A stretch of DNA of 64,000 bases from Bacillota bacterium. GTDB lineage: Bacteria > Bacillota > Clostridia > Lachnospirales > Lachnospiraceae. Positions within the stretch are counted from its first letter, which is position 1. Each line of letters opens with the position of its first letter. Below the pieces are notes generated by a model. The model was not told where the DNA came from. It saw nothing but the letters and a program-made list of their open reading frames with translations, and did no database searches. The translations under genes and the position numbers were made by a program. The DNA lies in assembly GCA_902363515.1 (NCBI GenBank), contig CABJAN010000015.1, positions 18,348-82,347 on the forward strand, written 5' to 3'. Of this stretch, positions 53,582 to 63,082 are shown in pieces.

Positions 53582-55108
53582 TTATTTTCTCCTTTTCTTC
53601 TCTTGATAAATTTCTTTTAATTTTGTTCTGTCAATCTTGCCATTTGCTGTCAGCGGCATTTCTTCCAGCGCATACACCTGATTTGGAATCATGTATCTTG
53701 GAAGTGTGCTCTTCAAAGATGTGACCAAATCTTTCACTTCTCTTTCTCCTGTGTAAAAGAGAATAATTTTGCCTTTTTCTTTATCATAAATGCAGCAGGC
53801 GCTGCGAATGCCCTCATTCATATTCACATGTGCTTCGATTTCTCCTAACTCAATCCTGTGGCCCATGTGTTTAATCTGATAATCTTTTCTGGAGATAAAA
53901 ACAAGTTCTCCGTATTCATTTAATTTGCCAATATCCCCTGTCCGGTAAATCAATTCATGATAATAGGGATTTAAGGGATTCTGGACAAAAACTTCATCCG
54001 TCTTTTCAAAATTATTGTAATAGCCCAGTGTCAAAGCAGTTCCCCGGATACACATTTCTCCAGGTTCTCCCTGAGCCGGAATCTGATTTTTCTCATCCAA
54101 AAGCAGAATTTCCGTATTCTTAAAAGGACGGCCAATAGGAATGCTCTCTCCTTCTTCAAAATCCCTGTTTACCTCATAATAACAGCTCATGCCTGTCGCT
54201 TCTGTAGGTCCGTACAGATTAATAAAACGGGCATTTGGAAGGGCCTGTTTCCACAAATGGAACTGTTTAATCGGGAATACTTCACTTCCAAAGGCTACAG
54301 TATGGAGATACTTTGGAATTACCTTGTCGAAAGTTTTCATGGATGAAATCATGGTCAGGGCAGACACCACCCAACATACCGTATTAATCTTGTACTCATT
54401 TAAAAACTCCACTAATTTCAGCGGGAACATAAACAATTCCTTAGGCACCAGATAGGTAGTTGCCCCGTATTTCAGAGAAGAAAACAGCTCTTTTAAACAG
54501 GCGTCAAAATACAATGGCGTCTGATTTGCAAACACAGAATCCTCCGTTACCTGAAGAACTTCTGTGAGGTTTTCCACATAATCAATCACTGATCTGTGAC
54601 AGGCTGCCACACCTTTGGGAATACCTGTGGAACCAGAAGTAAATACAATGTAAATAGGGTCTGTATCAATAGCTTTGTCTCTGATTTCTTCCAATGCTTC
54701 TTCCTTCACAGGAGTTTGAATCATCTCATCATAGAGAAGAATTTCTCCCTCAAAATCCTGAAAACTGTCAATGAGCCCTCTGGTGCTTTCATCACAAATC
54801 ACAGCCCTTGGTTTCAGATTTTGAAAAATCAGTTCAATACGAAACGCCGGCATTTCTTCATCCATAGGCACATAAAAACAGCCACTATACACCACACCCC
54901 AAAAGGCAGTAATCATATGCGGATGTTTCTTCATATAAATAACAATAGGTTCCTTTGCATAGCCTTTTTCTATGAGACAGGTTCCTATACTTCTGGAAGC
55001 ATCAAATACTTCCTGAAAGCTCATTCCCATCTCTCCATTTGCAAATGCAGTTTTATCCGGAACCCGCTTTACCGTATGTTCCAGGTATTCCAAAATATTT
55101 CTTTGCAT
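53582..55108 (-). CDS. Amino acid adenylation enzyme, DltA-like but divergent (508 aa)
   Basis: Stand-alone adenylation domain that activates an amino acid and loads the carrier. Core motifs: VFTSGSTGIPKGV (A3), YFDACLKELF (A4, acidic Asp retained), NLYGPTEAT (A5), YRTGDIGKL (A7), KHMGHRIELGEIE (A8) and NGKIDRTKL (A10). Where DltA has FCGE, with the Cys tied to D-Ala selectivity, this has FGSE, and A4 differs from the FDLSVMD of DltA. So the substrate may not be D-alanine. Confidence 0.85.
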   Translation of the reverse strand: MQRNILEYLEHTVKRVPDKTAFANGEMGMSFQEVFDASRSIGTCLIEKGYAKEPIVIYMKKHPHMITAFWGVVYSGCFYVPMDEEMPAFRIELIFQNLKPRAVICDESTRGLIDSFQDFEGEILLYDEMIQTPVKEEALEEIRDKAIDTDPIYIVFTSGSTGIPKGVAACHRSVIDYVENLTEVLQVTEDSVFANQTPLYFDACLKELFSSLKYGATTYLVPKELFMFPLKLVEFLNEYKINTVCWVVSALTMISSMKTFDKVIPKYLHTVAFGSEVFPIKQFHLWKQALPNARFINLYGPTEATGMSCYYEVNRDFEEGESIPIGRPFKNTEILLLDEKNQIPAQGEPGEMCIRGTALTLGYYNNFEKTDEVFVQNPLNPYYHELIYRTGDIGKLNEYGELVFISRKDYQIKHMGHRIELGEIEAHVNMNEGIRSACCIYDKEKGKIILFYTGEREVKDLVTSLKSTLPRYMIPNQVYALEEMPLTANGKIDRTKLKEIYQEKKRRK

Positions 55109-55119
55109 CTTCTTACTCC

Positions 55120-55836
55120 TTATATCTTAATGAGATTCTCATAAGATTCTTTTACTTCTTTTTTACACTGTTTCAACGCGTATTTTGCCAGAACTTCCAG
55201 AGTATCCACATACCCGCTGCCGATTTCATAATCTTTTTTAATCAAAGATAACTCCGTACATCCAAGAACCAGAACCTGGGCTCCCTTTTCCCTTAAATGG
55301 GCAGAAACCCTCCTGAACTTTTCCATGTCAGGGGGGCGTCCTGCCTTAATATTGTCAAAGATCAGATCCATGATGTCCTTCTGATATGCTGGTTTTGGAA
55401 GGATGGTTTCCATGCCCATGGCTTCCAGTTCTCTCTGAAAAATCCCACTTTGAACGGTCCCATCCGTAGCCATAATTCCAACAGAATGAATCCCATGACC
55501 ACAAATTTCCAGAGCTGTTTTCTGAATGCCATGAAGCACCGGAACCGGAATCCCCCTGGACAGCTCCTCATAAAAATAATGGGCTGTAATACAGGGAATG
55601 GCAATGCAGTCTGCTCCTTGTGCAGCCAACTGTTTCCCCAGTCTTATCATTTCGTTTGCAGGATTTTCCTCTGATTTTCCCAGAATATAGGCTGTGCGGT
55701 CCGGAATTTGCGGCATGTTATAAATAATCATTTGTAAATGATCCTGGTCTTTTTCTGCTTTTGTCATCTGAATCAGCAGTTCCATAAAATATGCAGTTGC
55801 AATGGGCCCAAGCCCTCCTAAAATTCCTAATGTCAC
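55120..55836 (-). CDS. Aspartate/glutamate racemase family protein (238 aa)
   Basis: Cofactor-independent racemase of the RacD type. GILGGLGPIATAYF at the start, and the two catalytic Cys in AIPCITAHYF and LVLGCTELSL. The usual PCNTAH is PCITAH, so the Asn is lost. It lies 11 bp upstream of the adenylation gene in the same operon, which suggests it makes the D-amino acid that is activated there. Confidence 0.87.
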   Translation of the reverse strand: MTLGILGGLGPIATAYFMELLIQMTKAEKDQDHLQMIIYNMPQIPDRTAYILGKSEENPANEMIRLGKQLAAQGADCIAIPCITAHYFYEELSRGIPVPVLHGIQKTALEICGHGIHSVGIMATDGTVQSGIFQRELEAMGMETILPKPAYQKDIMDLIFDNIKAGRPPDMEKFRRVSAHLREKGAQVLVLGCTELSLIKKDYEIGSGYVDTLEVLAKYALKQCKKEVKESYENLIKI

Positions 55837-55848
55837 ACCATCCGCCTC

Positions 55849-57375
55849 CTAATCAACAGAAGAATCTTCTGTAGGTGTTGCAGGGTATTTACTCTGGTCA
55901 AAAATATGGCTGTTATTATGAGCCTTGGAATAGTCCAGAATTTCCTCATCTGTAAGGAGGAAAAATTCTCCGCCACCCTGTCTTGGCGTGGTATCAAAAT
56001 GATACCATCCGTCTCCAACATCTACCAGGCTCCAGTAGTGTCTGGAATGGCTGGTGTCGCTTTTTTCAATATCCAGATTCGGGATTCCTGCCTGGGTCAG
56101 CAATGCTTTGGCTGTAGCAAAGAAAATAAAACAGTCACCCTGTCTTGTGGTAAAGCCCTGGTGTGCTCCATTGGTCCAGCTCTCTTTTTCTGAACTGTTT
56201 ACGTAGCCAATATTCGTTCTTGTCCAGTCATAAATTGCCCTTGCTTTTTCCTTCTGTGTCATATCCTCATCTGTGATTTCTGCCAGAATTTCATCTGCTT
56301 CTTTTTCCACTTCTTCCGGCTCTACATAATCTTCCGGTTTTTCCTTAATGGTAATAGTGGTCTCTTCCTGGGCTTTATTTCCAGCCCGGTCCTGTGCAGT
56401 GTAGATAACATCATAAGTACCTGGTTCTTCTGGATTTACATCACTGTTGTCAATCTCCAGCTTCACCTTTTTATCGCAATTATCCGTTACCGTAATCTCT
56501 GATTTATAAGAAATAGGGTCTCCTGCAAAACCGGTAAGAGGCGCCACACCATTGATTTCAGGGGCTTCTTTATCCTCTATTACCTTAATTTCAGCCTGAA
56601 CCTTTGCAGTATTTCCACCTTCATCTGTCAGAATCACTACCGCAGAAACCTTACCCTTTTTAGATAAATCCGGCTTGTCTTCAAAACTGCATTTCACATC
56701 TGTAGCATCTTGAATATCTGTCACCAGTTCTTTTGCCTTCAGCTTTCCATCTATATCAATCGTGATATTTTCTGCCTTTGCCTTAGGCGGTGTAGTATCC
56801 TGGACAATCAGTTTAGATTTTCTTTCTTTTCCTTTTGCCTTGATAACAATCTCCTGCTCTCCCACATGATTCAGCTCCACCTTTGACATATCGGTAACAA
56901 ATTTTGCATCTACTTTTTTCTTCTTTAAAAAATCAGAAACTTTCAGGTCTTTTGTCCCTGCTTCTACTGTAATTGTCTTAGCCACAGGATTGGAAAAGAA
57001 CAGCTTATAGCCTAAAAATAACAGGGCCATGACTGCAATTCCTATGACGGTCAGCTTCTTCATCATCTCAATTTTCTGTTTTCGAAGCTGCTCCTCCCTC
57101 CGTCTTTGAATGGCTCTTCTACGTTTCCTCTCCAGGTATTCCTGATATTCTCTCTCATTTTCTTCTTCCAGCGCCAGACATTCGTCTAAACCACTTCTGC
57201 GTCTGTAGGAAGGAGAAGCTCCTGTATCATAGGCGGTTCTTGCCCGTCTGGATGGGTTCTCACCCGGAGCTCTTCGCCTTGGCTGCTGACTTTGAGAACG
57301 CCGGACGCTGCTGTTTCTTTGACGCGGCACCCCCTGTCTTTCTCCTGGCCGCCTTCTATGTTCGTATTCGTTCAT
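55849..57375 (-). CDS. Membrane-anchored transglutaminase-like protein with Ig-like repeats (508 aa)
   Basis: An Arg-rich cytoplasmic tail of about 110 residues, one membrane helix (about 118-136), three beta-sandwich repeats of Ig/cadherin type (about 145-335; the third has TYDVIYTAQDRAGN), and a transglutaminase core with Cys in RQGDCFIF, His in SHSRHYWS and Asp in HFDTTP, all three catalytic residues. Faces outward. First gene of the operon, suggesting action on the same surface polymer. GGAGAAAAAGC precedes the ATG. Confidence 0.87.
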   Translation of the reverse strand: MNEYEHRRRPGERQGVPRQRNSSVRRSQSQQPRRRAPGENPSRRARTAYDTGASPSYRRRSGLDECLALEEENEREYQEYLERKRRRAIQRRREEQLRKQKIEMMKKLTVIGIAVMALLFLGYKLFFSNPVAKTITVEAGTKDLKVSDFLKKKKVDAKFVTDMSKVELNHVGEQEIVIKAKGKERKSKLIVQDTTPPKAKAENITIDIDGKLKAKELVTDIQDATDVKCSFEDKPDLSKKGKVSAVVILTDEGGNTAKVQAEIKVIEDKEAPEINGVAPLTGFAGDPISYKSEITVTDNCDKKVKLEIDNSDVNPEEPGTYDVIYTAQDRAGNKAQEETTITIKEKPEDYVEPEEVEKEADEILAEITDEDMTQKEKARAIYDWTRTNIGYVNSSEKESWTNGAHQGFTTRQGDCFIFFATAKALLTQAGIPNLDIEKSDTSHSRHYWSLVDVGDGWYHFDTTPRQGGGEFFLLTDEEILDYSKAHNNSHIFDQSKYPATPTEDSSVD

Positions 57376-57449
57376 GCTTTTTCTCCATAAAACCAGTTTT
57401 GTTTCTTTTTTATGAAATATATTTCTATTTTTTTACATAACCTTTGTTC

Positions 57450-57478
57450 ATTCTATTCTCCTGTATGCATATTGTCAA
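57450..57478 (-). promoter_or_regulatory. Strong promoter of the seven-gene Dlt-like operon
   Basis: Minus strand TTGACA, 17 bp, TAGAAT; near consensus. Confidence 0.82.
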
Positions 57479-57489
57479 TATTTTGTTGC

Positions 57490-57530
57490 AAAAAAAGAAC
57501 CGCCGCATTTCATGCCACAGTTCTTTTTCC
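57490..57530 (-). terminator. Terminator of the 148-aa protein gene
   Basis: Minus strand AAAAGAAC ... GTTCTTTTTTT around an inner GC-rich loop, directly after the stop codon. Confidence 0.75.
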
Positions 57531-57537
57531 TCTTTTC

Positions 57538-57984
57538 CTATATAAAAATCTGTTCCTTCCGCTTATCCGCGAAAATATACCAATATTCCCCCTCCAGGTC
57601 TCTGCTTGCCTTTATAAAAGAGTTCGAATACACAGCCTGAGCTATTCCCTCTGCATCTCCAAGAGCAATGCTGTCGAAGCAATCCTTTCCATCCATTTGC
57701 ATATTTCCAAGCTGCTCTTCCAAAAGACAGCACAAGCCATTTCTTCCCATTGGTTTTTCCGGAATCTGCCTGTAATAGAATCCCTCATTGACAGTACGGT
57801 TACTGTTAATCATCCGCAGCAAATATTCTGCCTTTGGTTTCTCTAAGATCTGTTCCAGTTTCAGCTTTCCTCCTGCAATACCGGCTTCTCTGGCGTCCTT
57901 TAGAAATGCAGAAACCATACTGGGAAACACAATCACAAAGTTCCTTTGCTCTGCCACCTGGAAACGATATTCCTTTCCTGGCAT
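57538..57984 (-). CDS. Unrecognised cytoplasmic protein (148 aa)
   Basis: I do not recognise it. No signal peptide or membrane helix. Features: FVIVFPSMVSAFLKDAREAG, a segment with two adjacent Cys (NGLCCLLEEQLGNM) and a C-terminal YWYIFADKRKE. Its ATG follows the frame-corrected stop of the permease pseudogene by only 2 bp, so it was probably the last gene of that operon. The ribosome site is weak. Confidence 0.6.
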   Translation of the reverse strand: MPGKEYRFQVAEQRNFVIVFPSMVSAFLKDAREAGIAGGKLKLEQILEKPKAEYLLRMINSNRTVNEGFYYRQIPEKPMGRNGLCCLLEEQLGNMQMDGKDCFDSIALGDAEGIAQAVYSNSFIKASRDLEGEYWYIFADKRKEQIFI

Positions 57985-57986
57985 AC

Positions 57987-59896
57987 TCAGCCTATTTTTA
58001 ATAATTCTTTCACTTTGCGGAAAGATTTTCGGTACATAATATATTGGAATCCGACTACCACAACTCCGCAGAGCACAGAGAAGGCGCCTGTCCAGATTTC
58101 ACTTTGTACAATAATTCCATGCGGTACTGATTATCTGCTCCCAGCCTTTTTATATCTTCAAACACCTGAGCATTGCGGATTCCCACATTCTGGCTTCTGG
58201 TATAACCCATAATTCCCACAGCCGCAAAACAGATGACTGCCACATAGATAAACAACAGGAAACGAATGGCATAACCTAAAATCAACTGCTGCATTTCCAA
58301 TGGCCGAATCATGGGGCGAAACTGCCAGTCCGTTGCTTTTGCCGGTTCTTCCGGATCAACCACAGCGGCATCTGCCATTCCACTTTCTCTGTACCCCTTC
58401 ACATCCCGCAATTCCTCCTGGGAATTATATGCTTCCATAACATTCATATTTTCAGACATGCGAAGGGCAAATTCCTTATACAAAGCCGCTCCAAACTCAA
58501 TTTCCCGGTCGCTTTCCTCAGAATCAAACAGCACCTGGGTCATCTGCTGTTCTGGGGCAAGCCCTTCTTTTAAAGCTTCATAATCCTGGTTATTTACCAC
58601 AAAACGGCTTCCTGTAGATAGTCCGTTGTTTGGTGTCAATACCAGGGAATCATATTCTGTGTTGCCCAGATATTTCATAGGAAGATAGGTATCCTCACTG
58701 GCAAGGTACAGTTTTGTCATATCATCAAAAGCAAACCAGGTAGTCTCTGCACTGTTTGTTGGCTGAATAAGATAATAACCACCTGTTGGAATATCCAGAT
58801 GGATTCCTGTAAGCTTTTCATAGATTTCTGCGCTGGTACAGTCATACTCCGCATACTTTTCATATCTGTCTTCTATAAACTCTCCATCTTCATTGATATC
58901 CCGTTCCACGCCATCTCCCACAACACGGATAAAATCACCTTCCCGGTAATTCTGAATCTGAACATCATAAGACTTAGCCAGCTCCTGTACCTCTTCCTCT
59001 TTTAGCTCTTTTGCATCCTTTAAATACCGGTAGGAGTAATCATCCTGATAATTCTGATTCTTCTCCAATGCTGCCATTCCCATCATAGGAACATAGAAAA
59101 CAGCATATAACCCTCCAATGATTAAAAGGGTAATCACCAGCATATTTTTCACAATGGATGCACCCTGGAATTTCAACATTCCGTAATTCAGCAGATTATT
59201 ATAATATTTCTGTGGATTTCTCCCTCTTTCGTGACAGGAGATGGAGTACACCCTAATCTGATAAAGCCCCACAAGCACCAGCAAATATCCTACGGATACC
59301 CAGCTTCCCAGCATGGTTCCAAACAAGTTCAAAACAATCATTCTCAGAAAATATCCAATAAATACACCAACTGCAATAAGAATCACTCCAGAAATCAGAT
59401 ATTTTTTTGTTACCTTGTTTTTGATTTTTTCGGTTTTTCTCTGTTCATAAATCACATCCATAATGTTGGTTCTCTTCATGGCCTTTCTGGTGAGCAGGAC
59501 TGCCATGAGAAACAGTACAAGCCCAAACAGCAAAGAGGTAAGAAAACCCTCTGCTGTAAACCCAAAAGAAGCATCATTCACTCTGGCAGTTAAAACCTCC
59601 ATAATCTTTCCAATTACCAGAGACAGCACAGCCCCAAGAGCAATCCCTTCCATGGTATACAACCCAATCATTTTCGCCATTTCCTGATACAAAGCTCTGG
59701 CAAGAATACTTTTTTCTGTTCCAAGAGCCATAAAAATTCCCATTTCTCTGCTTTTATAGCGGAGAAAAATAGAAATGGCATACCATACAAACATAAGGCA
59801 TCCTGCCGCCGCGATTCCGAAAATCATTCCCGCCATTTTCAGACTGTCCCCTCCATCTGGAAGCGCGTTTTTTACCAGAGGACTGAATACCATCAT
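57987..59896 (-). pseudogene. FtsX-type ABC permease, disrupted at both ends
   Basis: BceB-like permease: about 8 membrane helices and a large extracellular domain. Two lesions are seen. Near 58103-58105 a run of three A (minus strand) shifts the frame, so the ORF ends in nonsense at 58055; adding one A restores SEIWTGAFSVLCGVVVV and a last membrane helix ending at 57987. The 5' end lacks its first helix: the sequence begins at the C-terminal end of the ATPase gene, where coding frames switch in about 40 bp. It is probably non-functional, unless the frameshift is a sequencing error. Confidence 0.75.
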
Positions 59897-60578
59897 TAAA
59901 TAAGAAGAAAAATTCTTTATAAATCCGTCCGTCCCGCATCACAATCACCCTGTCACAATAACTGGCAGAAAAACTGTCATGTGTCACCATAAAGGTGGTG
60001 GCATTGAGATTCTTCTGTGCCTCCAGAAAAGCATGGATAACAGCTTCACTGGAGCGGCTGTCCAGGTTTCCGGTAGGTTCGTCTGCAAGAATCAGCAACG
60101 GATCATTCATCAATGCTCTGGCAACCGCGGTTCTCTGCTTCTGTCCCCCGGAAATCTCGGTTGGAAATTTATCTTCAATCCCATCAATGCCAAACAGCTT
60201 CAGTAATTTTCTGGCCTTTTTCTCCATTGCCTTATAAGGTTCCTTTCGGATTACCTTTGGCACACAGACATTTTCCAACACATTTAATCCATCCAGCAGC
60301 ATAAAATCCTGAAATACAAATCCCAGCTTTTCATTTCTCACTTTAGCAATGGCTTTTTCATCCAGGGCAGACAGCTTCTCATCTTTTAATAAAATCTCTC
60401 CTTTATCATGGGGAATAAAGCAGGAAATACAATTCAGCAAAGTCGTTTTTCCAGAACCGGAAGGCCCCATGACTGCTACAAATTCTCCCTCCTTCACCTC
60501 AAAGCTTACATCTTTTAATACCTCATATTTTGTTTTTCCTGTTTGATAGCTCTTATATAAATGTTCTACTTTCAGCAT
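59754..60578 (-). CDS. ABC transporter ATPase, BceA-type, with foreign C-terminus (274 aa)
   Basis: Intact ATPase to about residue 219: GPSGSGKTTLL (Walker A), ISGGQKQRTAVARAL (signature), LLILADEPTGNLD (Walker B). After DGRIYKE the frame reads the permease sequence out of frame for about 55 residues (FFFLFNDGIQ...), so the natural tail of 15-25 residues is missing. The deletion joining the two genes explains both defects. Possibly still expressed, partner broken. Confidence 0.8.
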   Translation of the reverse strand: MLKVEHLYKSYQTGKTKYEVLKDVSFEVKEGEFVAVMGPSGSGKTTLLNCISCFIPHDKGEILLKDEKLSALDEKAIAKVRNEKLGFVFQDFMLLDGLNVLENVCVPKVIRKEPYKAMEKKARKLLKLFGIDGIEDKFPTEISGGQKQRTAVARALMNDPLLILADEPTGNLDSRSSEAVIHAFLEAQKNLNATTFMVTHDSFSASYCDRVIVMRDGRIYKEFFFLFNDGIQSSGKKRASRWRGQSENGGNDFRNRGGRMPYVCMVCHFYFSPL

Positions 60579-60607
60579 ATCTTACACTCCTCTCACTTGA
60601 TGGTGTA

Positions 60608-60635
60608 AGCATACCTTATTTAAAAAATTCTGCAA
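60608..60635 (-). promoter_or_regulatory. Promoter of the ABC transporter genes
   Basis: Minus strand TTGCAG, 16 bp, TATGCT; imperfect, as for an activated promoter. Confidence 0.55.
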
Positions 60636-60636
60636 T

Positions 60637-60671
60637 AAAAAATGCGTAATCTAATATAGAAAACGCATAAT
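60637..60671 (-). promoter_or_regulatory. Tandem 21-bp-spaced direct repeats, candidate LytTR regulator site
   Basis: Minus strand ATTATGCGTTTTCT and ATTACGCATTTTTT, offset by exactly 21 bp and lying immediately upstream of the -35 box, as LytTR response regulators bind. An AgrC-like kinase lies next to it; no LytTR regulator gene is in the window. Confidence 0.5.
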
Positions 60672-60682
60672 TTAAATTCTGT

Positions 60683-61990
60683 TTACTTATCATCCTGTTT
60701 CTCTGGAACAGGCAGATAGATTTTCACTGTAAATCTTCCCTGTTTCTCCTGTAAAATACATTCTCCTTCGTATTTTTCCACACATTCACGAATATTTGCG
60801 ATACCAAATCCATGGAGAAAATGATCCGGTTTTGAGGTCCATCCTTTGCCCGTTTTTCCCTTTTTCTCCTCCTCCAGAGCGTTATTTTCCACAAGAATCA
60901 TAAGGCCGTCTCCAACCCGGCTGGTTTTTACTGTAATCATCCTCCTGTCAGGCGGCAGCTTTTCACTGGCTTCAATGGCATTGTCCAAAGCGTTTCCAAA
61001 AATAGTGCTAATATCCAGAGGTTCCAGAAATTTTCCGTCCTCAAAGTGTACAATAGCGCTAAAATCAATGGATTTTTCCCTGGCAATTCTTGCTTTATCT
61101 CTTAACAATACATTCAGCGTTTCATTGCCTGTCTGGTAATAAGACTCATACATTTCTACCTGTTCCTACAGGCTTTGGATAGCCTCCTGTCCCTGTCTGG
61201 AATTACTCTGGGCCTGAAGCACAAGCAAATGATTTTTCAAATCATGATAAATACTCCTTACCCGCCTTTCATCCTCTATCCTTTCCTGATAATAGATTTG
61301 CTGGCTGGCAAGGGCTTTTGCCCTATATGCAGTTTTGGCAGACTCACAGATATAATAAACCAGATAAATACATCCAAAACTGGCAAAAATAGCGGTTCCG
61401 CAGATAGGATATGCCACAAAATTTTTCTCCGGCATAAGATAAATAATCGTAAAGACGGCCAGGAAAGAAGACGCCATTAAACCATCAATCACCAGCCACA
61501 TCTTTGTAGTAAGATTTCTGCTTCCTGCTTCAAAATACTTCTTCAAAAAGGCGCCGGCTCCTATCCAGAACAGCAGTCTGAATAACAACGTCATAGTATG
61601 AATAACTGTACTGGAAAGCAGAGTTTCCGGGTGAAGAGCAGAATCTTCCCCATAGGGTAAGCCGGAATAAAAATAGAAAAACTTCATCCCACTGTCCAGC
61701 ATTAAATAATTCACTGCCACCAATGCCGGATAAAAAATCAATACTGCAGTTGCTTTTTCCACCCAGGCTCCCCGATGAAAAACAATAACATAGACAATCA
61801 TTCCTATCAAAAGAAAGGTCAGATTCGTCAATTCATTGGAATAAATCACACAAACTGCCATGAAACTAAATGGAATAACAGCCAATATTTTCATAATCCT
61901 GTTTTTGCGGAGGGGAAGAAAAGAATACCAGATTCGGAAGAATACAAATACGTACACCCATTCCAGAATAAAAGACAGTCCATCCTCTTT
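60683..61990 (-). pseudogene. AgrC-like sensor histidine kinase, amber stop and lost 5' end
   Basis: About six N-terminal membrane helices, a dimerisation helix with SIYHDLKNHLLVLQAQS (phospho-His) and a GHKL ATPase domain (NALDNAIEASEKLP; GFGIANIRECVEKYEG). An in-frame TAG at 61166-61168 splits it into two ORFs: codons on both sides (AIQSL-stop-EQVEMYESYYQTGN) read as one protein. The recognisable kinase stops near 61990 without a start codon or ribosome site, next to foreign sequence. Both suggest a dead gene. Confidence 0.8.
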
Positions 61991-62059
61991 TGACGAAACA
62001 TTCCCAACAATGTCTGCCTGCTCCAAGTTATTTAACAGTCTGCATTTTGTCTGTCTGAT

Positions 62060-62918
62060 ACACGGATTGGAAGTGCGAAAACCTGAAATAGTCATTCACT
62101 CTCTGATGAGTATTATTGAGCGAGTGCTTGTAGATGTGCCGGAAGAATATCTGCTCTTTTTGCAGAACGCATTCTCCTATTTCGAGAAATATCTTGTAAC
62201 AGATTTTCTTCCGAAGTTGGTAGATTGTATCGCTTTTATGATGGAACAGCATCAACTGAGCACTCCTTGTGATAAAGCATTACTGCTGGACTTCACAGCA
62301 GAATTGTTCGTACTCAGAAAAGAATTTGCTAACGCTTTGAAAAAGAGATTAAAAGCCATTCAGATCATAGAAAATGCTGATACAGAAGATGTGCGTACTA
62401 TTACACTGCTCTCCAATCTGTATAACAATCTTTCCAACACTTATCTCTACCTGAAAAAGATGAAAGAAGCTGCGGAAGCATTGAAAAAAGCGTTTGAACT
62501 CCTCAAGAAACACGAACATCTGAGGCTGATGGAATCGCATGACACCATGCAACAGATTGGAAATCTTGCGAATATGCTCATCGTCGGTAAAGAATACCCA
62601 CAGGCACGAGAATTACTGACCTTGTATGAATCACTCATATCTGAATATGAAAATGAAGAATGCCTGGATTATGGATTCTGCCAGACAATGTTTGGCATCT
62701 TATGCTATCGTGAAGGAAAAGCTACCGAAGCAGAACGACATTTGCTCTCCGCTGAAACTATCATATCCGATGTAATGGGAACCGATAACGATTATATGAA
62801 GACCGTATACCGATACTTACACTCTCTTTATATACGATGGAAAAAACCAGCACTTGCACAGAAATATAAGGGAAAATATTTAGAATCAAGTAAGAATAAA
62901 TTAAAAATCTCTCCATAA
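62060..62918 (+). pseudogene. Truncated TPR-repeat protein, C-terminal part
   Basis: About 280 residues of helical hairpin repeats, e.g. TLLSNLYNNLSNTYLYLKKM, KEAAEALKKAFELLKKH, EYPQARELLTLYESLI and GKATEAERHLLSAE, spaced about 40 residues apart. The open frame continues into kinase DNA on the other strand and no ribosome site precedes any ATG, so this is the 3' piece of a longer TPR protein. Origin and role unknown. Confidence 0.6.
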
Positions 62919-62947
62919 AATACTATTACCACTTTCATAAAAACCGT

Positions 62948-62976
62948 TTGACATCTACGATGGCTTAAGGTATATT
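62948..62976 (+). promoter_or_regulatory. Consensus promoter of the abi-associated small RNA
   Basis: TTGACA, 17 bp, TATATT. Confidence 0.8.
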
Positions 62977-62982
62977 ATTGTC

Positions 62983-63049
62983 AGTGGTTGTGCTGTGGAT
63001 GCTCGAGGGGCCCACAGCCGGAGGGGCTCATGCGTGGGCTCCTTTTTTT
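62983..63049 (+). ncRNA. Small structured RNA upstream of the AbiF-like gene
   Basis: About 67 nt with stem GGGGCCCAC (63007-63015) / GTGGGCTCC (63034-63042), an inner hairpin AGCC / GGCT and seven T at 63043-63049. It is a complete promoter-to-terminator unit 34 bp before the abi start. AbiF-type toxins have been proposed to be controlled by such linked RNAs; it could also act only as an attenuator. Confidence 0.6.
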
Positions 63050-63082
63050 ATCCTAAAAAACATTCGAAAGCGAGGTTATCTG

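Noticed and set aside
53582..55108. Straight annotation as DltA (D-alanine ligase)
   Set aside because: The selectivity Cys and A4 motif differ from DltA and a racemase is encoded next door; called only DltA-like.
59754..59920. C-terminal 55 residues of the ABC ATPase as a real domain
   Set aside because: They are the permease coding sequence read in the wrong frame after a deletion junction.
61860..62059. N-terminal 65 residues of the TPR reading frame
   Set aside because: This stretch is the opposite strand of the kinase membrane domain and has no TPR character.
62978..63082. Upstream extension of the abi reading frame
   Set aside because: It runs through the small RNA stem and terminator; the ATG at 63083 has a ribosome site and matches the family start.
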